From: Saprospiraceae bacterium
GTDB lineage: Bacteria > Bacteroidota > Bacteroidia > Chitinophagales > Saprospiraceae
Length of the DNA: 9,059 nucleotides
Assembly: GCA_020436865.1 (NCBI GenBank)
Contig: JAGQXA010000294.1
Location: 1 to 9,059 of the forward strand
Direction of reading: 5' to 3'
How positions within the stretch are numbered: position 1 is the first letter of the stretch; each line of letters begins with the position of its first letter. A model generated the notes under the pieces. It was not told the origin of the DNA. It saw nothing but the letters and a program-made list of their open reading frames with translations, and did not search any database. A program made the translations under genes and the position numbers. Of this stretch, positions 3,955-9,059 are shown in pieces.

Positions 3955-6285
3955 ATGAAACGTATGCTCTTGCGCGCCCTGGTGGCCCTATTTCTCCTAA
4001 GCGGACGTACTCCCCTGGCCGCCCAATCCGTCGACAGTTGTCGATATGCTCTGTTCGGTTCGGTACTGGACGAGCACGACGGCCAACCCTTGCCCTTTTC
4101 CAATATCGTTGTCGAAGAGACCCAGGGAGGGGCCATCGCCTCCGAAGACGGTTCCTTTCGCCTGGAGGGATTCTGCCGGGGAACGTACACACTCGTCTTC
4201 AGCCACATCGGTTGCGGTTCGCGCCGGGTTTCCGTGCAAATTCCCGTCGACTCCGCCCTTACGCTTTACCTGGAACACCATGCCGAAATGCTGGAAGGCA
4301 TCACGGTGATCGCCGCTCCCAAATTGAGTCCTCATGTTTCGTCATCGTCCAGCCTCGAAGGGGTCGCCCTCGAACGCCTGGCCGGCCAAAGCCTGGCGGC
4401 CTCCCTGTCTTCGATGGCCGGCGTCGAGACCCTGCAAACCGGACCGACCATCGCCAAGCCCGTCATTCACGGCCTGCATAGCAGCCGGGTGCTCATTTTC
4501 AACAACGGGCTGGAGCAGGAAGGGCAGGAGTGGGGTACCGACCACGCGCCCGAGATCGACCCGTTCACGGCCGACCGGCTGACCGTCATCAAGGGAACGG
4601 GCGCCGTGCGCTATGGGCTTGGCGCGTTGGGCGGCGTGGTGCTCGTGGAACCGGCGCCCCTTCCCCGGGAATCCGGCCTGGGCGGTAGGCTGCAACTGGT
4701 CGGGATGACCAATGGCGGGCTAGGGGCGATTTCCGGTCGTTTACAAGGAGGTTCCAAAAAGTGGACGGGCTTCGGCTGGCGGGTGCAGGGTACCTATCGC
4801 ATCGCCGGCGACGCCCGCGCGCCCGAGTATCAGCTAACGAACACGGGCCTGCGGGAAAACAACCTCTCGCTCGGCCTGGGCTGGCAACGCGAGGCCTTTT
4901 CGCTGGAAACCTACTACAGTCGTTTTTATACCGAACTGGGCATTCTGCGCAGCGCCCACATCGGCAACCTGACCGATCTGCAGGCGGCCCTGGCGAGCGG
5001 CGAACCGCAGATCGTCGAAGATTTTTCCTATTCCATTCAGAATCCGCGCCAGCAGGTCGTGCACGATCTGTTCAAACTGCGCGGCAACTGGCAGCTCGGC
5101 AACGCCGGCGCCTTGGAAGCGCAGTACGGCCTGCAGCGAAATCACCGGCAGGAGTTCGATATCCGGCGGGGCGACCGCTCGGATATTCCGGCGCTCGACC
5201 TCGAACTGACCACGCACAACCAGGAGATCGTTTTTACCCACCGCCCCTGGTGGGACCGGTGGAAGGGCAGCATCGGCCTGACCGGCAGCTACAACCGCAA
5301 CCGCAATGTGCCCGGTACCGGCACCAAGCCGCTCATTCCCTGGTACAATAATCTGGAAGCCGGTCTGTTCTGGGTCGAAAAATGGCTGCAGGAAAAGTAT
5401 GAACTGGAGTTCGGGCTGCGCTACGATCATCGCTATCTCAAAGCCAAGACCTTCGACGATCAGCAGGAACTCGTGATCACCAGGCTGAACTACCAGGGGT
5501 TTACCGCCTCCCTGGGCGGCCGGTATCACTTGACCGAGCGGTGGACCCTCCGCCTGAACCTGGGTACGGCGATCCGGCCGCCGAATGTCAGCGAGTTGTT
5601 CAGCGACGGCCTGCACCATGCCATCGCCTCCATCGAAGAGGGAAATGTCGATCTGTCGCCCGAGCGCTCGGCCAAGGCCGTGCTCAACCTGACCCATGAG
5701 AACGACGACCGCTTCCGGCTCGAACTCGACGGCTACTATCAACTCATCGATCGCTATATCTTTCTGCAACCCGAGCCGGAGTTGCGGCTGACCATCCGCG
5801 GCGCCTTTCCCGTTTTTACCTACCGGCAAACCGACGCGACCCTGGCGGGCTTCGATGCCTACGTTCAGTTTCGCCTCCTGTCGCATCTTTTTCTGGAAGG
5901 GAAAGGCTCGCTCGTGCGGGGCTTCGATCGCGGGGCCGACGACGACCTGATCTTCCTGCCTCCTCCCCGGGGCGAGCTGCACCTGAAATACGTGCTTGCC
6001 GCGGCCGGGCGGGTAAAGGATCTCCAGTTCGATCTGGGAGTGCGGCGCAGTTGGGAGCAAAAGCACTTTCCGGAAGGGGTGGATTTCGCTCCGCCGCCAT
6101 CGGCCTATACCCTGCTCACGGCCGGGTTTTCGATGAACTACCTGCTCGGCGCACATCCGTTGGGGATACATCTGCGGATCGACAATTTACTCGATACCCC
6201 GTATCGCGAATACCTGAACCGGCTGCGTTACTACGCCGACGAGGCGGGCCGCAATGTCGAACTACGCCTCTCGTACGAATTCTAA
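3955..6285 (+). CDS. TonB-dependent outer membrane receptor, ZnuD-like (probable zinc uptake)
   Basis: A 776-residue receptor with a signal peptide (about 1-24, ending LAAQ), a carboxypeptidase-regulatory-like beta-sandwich (about 31-108; FGSVLDEHDGQPLPFSNIVV), a plug (about 125-240) and a 22-stranded barrel ending in Phe776, as outer membrane proteins usually do. The plug carries KPVIHGLHSSRVLIFNNG (168-185), WGTDHAPEIDPF (193-204) and VIKGTGAVRYG (211-221). The adjacent Asp196-His197 pair lies where ZnuD, the neisserial zinc receptor, has a metal-binding Asp-His in its plug (from memory, not aligned). It would import a metal ion across the outer membrane, driven by TonB. The first gene of an apparent operon with a lipoprotein 31 bases downstream and a Fur-family regulator; this context supports zinc. 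Another metal, or a metal complex, remains possible. A second in-frame ATG at 3964 could be the start. Confidence 0.88.
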   Translation: MKRMLLRALVALFLLSGRTPLAAQSVDSCRYALFGSVLDEHDGQPLPFSNIVVEETQGGAIASEDGSFRLEGFCRGTYTLVFSHIGCGSRRVSVQIPVDSALTLYLEHHAEMLEGITVIAAPKLSPHVSSSSSLEGVALERLAGQSLAASLSSMAGVETLQTGPTIAKPVIHGLHSSRVLIFNNGLEQEGQEWGTDHAPEIDPFTADRLTVIKGTGAVRYGLGALGGVVLVEPAPLPRESGLGGRLQLVGMTNGGLGAISGRLQGGSKKWTGFGWRVQGTYRIAGDARAPEYQLTNTGLRENNLSLGLGWQREAFSLETYYSRFYTELGILRSAHIGNLTDLQAALASGEPQIVEDFSYSIQNPRQQVVHDLFKLRGNWQLGNAGALEAQYGLQRNHRQEFDIRRGDRSDIPALDLELTTHNQEIVFTHRPWWDRWKGSIGLTGSYNRNRNVPGTGTKPLIPWYNNLEAGLFWVEKWLQEKYELEFGLRYDHRYLKAKTFDDQQELVITRLNYQGFTASLGGRYHLTERWTLRLNLGTAIRPPNVSELFSDGLHHAIASIEEGNVDLSPERSAKAVLNLTHENDDRFRLELDGYYQLIDRYIFLQPEPELRLTIRGAFPVFTYRQTDATLAGFDAYVQFRLLSHLFLEGKGSLVRGFDRGADDDLIFLPPPRGELHLKYVLAAAGRVKDLQFDLGVRRSWEQKHFPEGVDFAPPPSAYTLLTAGFSMNYLLGAHPLGIHLRIDNLLDTPYREYLNRLRYYADEAGRNVELRLSYEF

Positions 6286-6316
6286 TTCCTATCATTTTAC
6301 CAAAAAAATTTCCACC

Positions 6317-6877
6317 ATGCAATTCAAAAGATCATTCTTGGCGATCTTCCTTCTCTTGCCCTTCCTATGGACGTCTTGCGACGACGATCCCGAACCCGAG
6401 AATCCGGAAGAACTGATCACCACGGTGCTGCTGACCCTGAGCCCGGACGGAGCCGGGACCCCGGTCGTGTTTTCCTTCCAGGATCTCGATGGGGAAGGAG
6501 GAAACGCTGCTACGATCACTACCGACCCGCTCGCCGCCAATACCACGTATTCGGCAGCAGTGACCTTGCTCAACGAGACAGAATCTCCGGTTGAAAACAT
6601 TACGGAGGAAGTCGAGGAGGAGGACGATGAGCACCAATTCTTCCTGCTTCCCGCTGCCAACCTCAAACTCGACTGGTCGTACCTCGATCAGGATGCCGAC
6701 GGCCACCCGGTCGGACTGCTCCTGCAGGTCGTGACCAAGGAGGCCAGTTCGGGTGACCTCACCCTGATCCTTCGCCACCTGCCCGATAAAGGAGCTAGCG
6801 GCGTGGCGGAAGGGAACATTGACAATGCCGGCGGGGAAACCGATATTGAAGTGACCTTTCCGGTGACCATTCAATAA
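6317..6877 (+). CDS. Lipoprotein with acidic/His patch, partner of the TonB receptor
   Basis: A 186-residue lipoprotein: a basic-hydrophobic signal peptide, lipobox LWTSC with lipidated Cys21, then an acidic tether (DDDPEPENPEE) that may favour surface export. The mature domain is predicted beta-rich (ITTVLLTLSPDG, VVFSFQDLDGEGG, then TLLNETESP) with a striking patch at 96-109 (TEEVEEEDDEHQFF) and an end motif AGGETDIEVTFPVTIQ. I recognise this as a Bacteroidota family often annotated 'type 1 periplasmic binding fold superfamily protein' and found beside TonB receptors like the one upstream; its biochemical role is not established as far as I know. Metal capture for the receptor is an inference from the patch and the operon. 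An upstream in-frame ATG at 6254 lies inside the receptor gene and would spoil the signal peptide, so 6317 was chosen. Confidence 0.85.
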   Translation: MQFKRSFLAIFLLLPFLWTSCDDDPEPENPEELITTVLLTLSPDGAGTPVVFSFQDLDGEGGNAATITTDPLAANTTYSAAVTLLNETESPVENITEEVEEEDDEHQFFLLPAANLKLDWSYLDQDADGHPVGLLLQVVTKEASSGDLTLILRHLPDKGASGVAEGNIDNAGGETDIEVTFPVTIQ

Positions 6878-6887
6878 ATCTAGGTTC

Positions 6888-7316
6888 ATGCAACTACGGC
6901 CAGAACAGATCCTGAACGACCATCAGCTGCGCCGCACGGCGGTGCGGCTGGCGGTCCTCCGCATATTTCTGGAGGCCGACGAGGCCCTCTCGCAGTCGTA
7001 CCTCGAACAACAATTCGAGCAGGTCGACCGCATCACTTTGTACCGCACTTTGCGTACCTTCGAACAGAAAGGCGTCATCCACCGCGCCCTCGACGGCACC
7101 GATACGCCCAAATATGCCCTATGCGCCGGCGAATGCAACGAACATGCGCATCACGACCATCATGCTCATTTCCATTGCGACGATTGCGGACGTACCTACT
7201 GCCTGGAAGAAATGGTCGCGCCCCGCTTCCATGCCCCGCGCGGCTTTCGGGTAGATGAAGCGCATATGGTGCTGACGGGCGTTTGCAAGGAATGCCTGGA
7301 AGGGGTGTCGCCATAA
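6888..7316 (+). CDS. Fur-family transcriptional regulator, probably Zur-like
   Basis: A 142-residue metal-responsive repressor. The winged-helix DNA-binding domain is at about 1-75, with the recognition helix region DRITLYRTLRTFEQKGVI at 47-64. The dimerisation/metal domain has the two CxxC pairs of the structural zinc site, Cys97/Cys100 (CDDC) and Cys133/Cys136 (CKEC). A notable His cluster at 86-96 (HAHHDHHAHFH), with Cys79, Cys83 and His126, gives many possible sensing ligands; a Cys in this region points to zinc (Zur) more than iron. It starts 10 bases after the lipoprotein stop and is followed 10 bases later by another lipoprotein, so it is operon-encoded. It is a good candidate to bind the paired inverted repeats before the receptor gene. 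Fur or PerR activity cannot be excluded from sequence alone. Confidence 0.88.
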   Translation: MQLRPEQILNDHQLRRTAVRLAVLRIFLEADEALSQSYLEQQFEQVDRITLYRTLRTFEQKGVIHRALDGTDTPKYALCAGECNEHAHHDHHAHFHCDDCGRTYCLEEMVAPRFHAPRGFRVDEAHMVLTGVCKECLEGVSP

Positions 7317-7326
7317 CTTCACACTT

Positions 7327-7668
7327 ATGCATCGCTCATTCTTCTTTCTCCTCCTCATCTCTGCGTTTTTCCTGGCAGGCTGCAGCCTCCGGCCGGCAGA
7401 GGGATCCTTTCTCCAAACCCTCGACCAACTGGTGCAACAGAAAAACAGGGTGAACATTCAGGGCCGGGCCTTAAGCGCCGGAGAGATCGCCTTCGTCGAG
7501 GCCGTGGAGAGGTTGGAAGCCGACTACGATGCCTGGAAAGAAGTCGGCAATCGCACGGCCGCCCAGCGAAAAACCTGGAAAGCCCTGAACGAACGGGCCG
7601 CCAGGCTTCAACAGCAAGCCGCCGAATTGTTCGGCACTACTTCGCCACCTTTCTCTCCGGGTCGGTGA
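7327..7668 (+). CDS. Small lipoprotein of unknown function
   Basis: A 113-residue protein with a clear lipoprotein signal: MHRSFFFLLL start and lipobox FLAGC with Cys19. The mature part is helical and charged, rich in Ala, Glu and Gln (EAVERLEADYDAW, then RLQQQAAELF), with coiled-coil character. I do not recognise the family. It begins 10 bases after the Fur-family gene, so it probably belongs to the same operon. Its last 32 bases overlap the end of the sulfurtransferase gene on the other strand. Confidence 0.75.
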   Translation: MHRSFFFLLLISAFFLAGCSLRPAEGSFLQTLDQLVQQKNRVNIQGRALSAGEIAFVEAVERLEADYDAWKEVGNRTAAQRKTWKALNERAARLQQQAAELFGTTSPPFSPGR

Positions 7669-8479
7669 TCCACTCGCTCCAGGAGCCCGGATAGAGGCGG
7701 GCCATTCCCAGTCCGGCGTATTTCATGGCCAATAAATTGTGGCAGGCGGTAACGCCCGAGCCGCAGTAGAAGACCGACTCCTCCGGCTGGGCGCCGGACA
7801 GGATCTTCAGGAATCGATCCCGCAAAGCGCCGGCCGGCAGGAAGCGACCTTCTTCATCGACATTCTCCATAAAAGGCGCGTTTACCGCCCCCGGAATATG
7901 GCCGGCTACAGGGTCGATCGGCTCTTCTTCGCCGAGGTAGCGCACGGCCTCCCGCGAATCGACGAGGCAGCCCTTACCTTGGTCGGGTATCGCGCCTACC
8001 TGCTCGGCTTCGACCACGAGTCGATGGTCCGGATGAGGCTCGAAGTGGCCGTCGCGCGTGGGAGGGATCGCTCCGGAAACGGCGAAACCGCCGTCTTGCC
8101 AGGCCGCCCAGCCGCCGTCGAGTACGGCGACCTCTTCATGCCCCAGCCAATTCAGCAACCACCACAAACGAGCTGCGATCCCTCCCGACCGGTAGTCGTA
8201 GGCGACCACCTGCGTTCGGCGCCCGACTCCCCAGGAGCGGAATAGATCGGTCAGCCGGTCGACCGCCGGCAAGGGGTGGCGACCGGTTTGTCCTGGCAGC
8301 ACGGCGCCAGAGAGGTCTTTGTCGAGATGTGCATAAAAGGCGCCGGGTATGTGCCCTTCGCGGTAATCGCTGCGCCCTTTTTCCGGATCGTGCAGGGAAA
8401 AGCGGCAATCGACGATCACCCAGTCAGGGCGATGGCTATGTTTGGAAAGGTCGGTGGCAGAGATCAGGGTAGTAAACAT
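7637..8479 (-). CDS. sseA: Sulfurtransferase, two-domain rhodanese (3-mercaptopyruvate sulfurtransferase type)
   Basis: A 280-residue protein, the usual length for tandem-rhodanese enzymes that move sulfane sulfur from 3-mercaptopyruvate or thiosulfate to an acceptor. The N-terminal, non-catalytic rhodanese (about 5-135) has DCRFSLHDPEKG (24-35), GHIPGAFYAHLDKDLSG (42-58) and Asp95 where a catalytic Cys would sit. The C-terminal rhodanese (about 155-275) has DSREAVRY (174-181), GHIPGA (193-198) and the active loop Cys239-Gly-Ser-Gly-Val-Thr-Ala, which matches the mercaptopyruvate sulfurtransferase form and not the basic loop of classic rhodanese. There is no signal peptide, so it is cytoplasmic. 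Extending to an in-frame ATG at 8581 would run through the promoter and the palindrome; 8479 fits the family start (MFTTLISATDL). Confidence 0.9.
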   Translation of the reverse strand: MFTTLISATDLSKHSHRPDWVIVDCRFSLHDPEKGRSDYREGHIPGAFYAHLDKDLSGAVLPGQTGRHPLPAVDRLTDLFRSWGVGRRTQVVAYDYRSGGIAARLWWLLNWLGHEEVAVLDGGWAAWQDGGFAVSGAIPPTRDGHFEPHPDHRLVVEAEQVGAIPDQGKGCLVDSREAVRYLGEEEPIDPVAGHIPGAVNAPFMENVDEEGRFLPAGALRDRFLKILSGAQPEESVFYCGSGVTACHNLLAMKYAGLGMARLYPGSWSEWITDPERKVAK

Positions 8480-8495
8480 GCAGAACGGTTTCTGG

Positions 8496-8503
8496 AAAAG
8501 ATA
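8496..8503 (-). promoter_or_regulatory. Possible -7 promoter element of the sulfurtransferase gene
   Basis: Minus-strand TATCTTTT differs from TAnnTTTG only at the last base and lies 16 bases upstream of the ATG at 8479. This would give a very short 5' leader and supports the 8479 start. Confidence 0.4.
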
Positions 8504-8554
8504 AACATTCGAAGGCAAAATCCCTACCTTTAGGGGCTCCTTTATGGCGAGTGC

Positions 8555-8584
8555 AAAGCGGTTTGGGAATTCCCAAACCACTTT
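8555..8584. promoter_or_regulatory. Large palindrome in the divergent promoter region (operator or attenuator)
   Basis: GGTTTGGGAATTCCCAAACC (8560-8579) is a perfect 20-bp palindrome. One mismatched pair further out, AAAG (8555-8558) and CTTT (8581-8584) extend it. It lies between two genes that are transcribed away from it, so a plain terminator is unlikely unless it attenuates the rightward gene, where a TTTTATTT run follows. An operator for a dimeric regulator is the other reading. Confidence 0.6.
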
Positions 8585-8590
8585 TATTTG
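8562..8590 (+). promoter_or_regulatory. Possible promoter of the serine hydrolase gene
   Basis: TTTG at 8562-8565, a 17-base spacer and TTTATTTG at 8583-8590 (one mismatch to TAnnTTTG) fit a Bacteroidota -33/-7 pair, 21 bases before the ATG. The palindrome covers the -33 box and spacer. A second candidate, TACCTTTA at 8525-8532, would place the palindrome in the leader instead. Confidence 0.4.
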
Positions 8591-8611
8591 CGTGCAAAAC
8601 GGCGGTAACTC

Positions 8612-9059
8612 ATGGCAAAAAGAACCAAACGCTGGAAACGGGGATTGATCGCGACGGCGCTCATCGTTGTGGGCCTGGCAGCCTTCTGGCTGCCCACGCG
8701 AGGCCCGGTGGTTAGTGGCTATGTGGCCAAGAATCTGTGCTCTTGTGTATTTCTCTCCGGCCGGGCGCCGGAAGAGGTGCGGGCGGCCGATCTGGACTTC
8801 TCGCTCTTACCCCTGGCCGGCGTGGAGATCGACTACGAACAAAAAACGGTCAACAGCAGCCTGTTTGGCTTTGGCAAGCAGACGGCCGTGTACCGGCCGG
8901 GACTGGGGTGTACGCTCTTGGCCGGCCTCGCGGCCGATGAACTGGCCCGGCAGCCGCTGCCCGAATATTCCGCGGCCCCCGGCGCCGACAGCGTGTATTG
9001 GCCGTTGGGCGACCGTTTGCCCGATACGCTTCCTGCGGGGGTGGACCGGGAGGCTTTGG
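8612..9059 (+). CDS. Serine hydrolase, class C beta-lactamase-like (5' part only)
   Basis: The first 149 codons of a gene that continues past the right edge. A basic N-terminus and one hydrophobic helix (about 11-27) make an inner membrane anchor or uncleaved signal. The segment VSGYVAKNLCSCVFLSGRAPEEV (34-56) and KQTAVYRPGLGCTLL (89-103) are the N-terminal signature I associate with a family of anchored serine hydrolases of the beta-lactamase/penicillin-binding-protein fold. The catalytic SxxK and YxN motifs would lie beyond the window, so activity cannot be judged. Start at 8612 gives the expected membrane segment. It is divergent from the sulfurtransferase gene and separated from it by 132 bases with a large palindrome. 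Confidence 0.75.
   Translation, partial: MAKRTKRWKRGLIATALIVVGLAAFWLPTRGPVVSGYVAKNLCSCVFLSGRAPEEVRAADLDFSLLPLAGVEIDYEQKTVNSSLFGFGKQTAVYRPGLGCTLLAGLAADELARQPLPEYSAAPGADSVYWPLGDRLPDTLPAGVDREAL

Noticed and set aside
4834..6171. Long minus-strand open frame (445 codons) inside the TonB receptor gene
   Set aside because: It is the antisense shadow of a well-supported receptor gene in GC-rich DNA; its translation has no recognisable domain.
8480..8581. N-terminal extension of the sulfurtransferase to the ATG at 8581
   Set aside because: It would cover the promoter candidate and the palindrome; the family normally starts as MFTTLISATDL does.

Overview
The window looks like chromosome of a GC-rich member of the Bacteroidota, possibly a Saprospiria/Lewinella-like lineage. 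The lineage is inferred from several things: promoters resembling the Bacteroidota -7 element TAnnTTTG, start codons without Shine-Dalgarno sequences, a TonB-dependent receptor with an N-terminal carboxypeptidase-regulatory-like domain, and an HD-DUF5706 (Pycsar-effector-type) membrane protein. No tRNA, rRNA, transposase, integrase or CRISPR array was seen.

Left part (1-1160): the tail of an unidentified gene, then rlmB (23S rRNA 2'-O-ribose methyltransferase). The DNA around rlmB is unusually structured. A REP-like palindrome sits on each side, and the downstream copy supplies the rlmB stop codon. There are also three short phased repeat arrays with periods of 7, 13 and 8 bp.

Middle (1160-3870): a minus-strand, three-helix membrane protein of the Pycsar effector (PycTM/DUF5706) type, fused to an HD-like domain whose metal-binding residues are largely lost. 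No nucleotide cyclase gene lies beside it. Divergent from it are a DUF937 protein with two EF-hand-like calcium loops and an ankyrin-repeat protein.

Right-centre (3871-7668): an apparent four-gene operon that reads as a zinc uptake locus. It holds a ZnuD-like TonB-dependent receptor, a lipoprotein with an acidic/His patch, a Fur-family regulator with Zur-like features, and a small lipoprotein. The promoter region has two inverted repeats of 7-3-7 geometry; one overlaps a TATTTTTG promoter element, which suggests autoregulation by the regulator.

Right end (7637-9059): a minus-strand two-domain rhodanese (3-mercaptopyruvate sulfurtransferase type) whose 3' end overlaps the small lipoprotein gene tail-to-tail. 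Divergent from it is the start of a serine hydrolase (class C beta-lactamase-like) gene that runs off the window. Between them lies a perfect 20-bp palindrome in a likely promoter.

The best leads are the zinc operon with its operator pair, and the orphan Pycsar-effector-like protein with the decayed HD domain.
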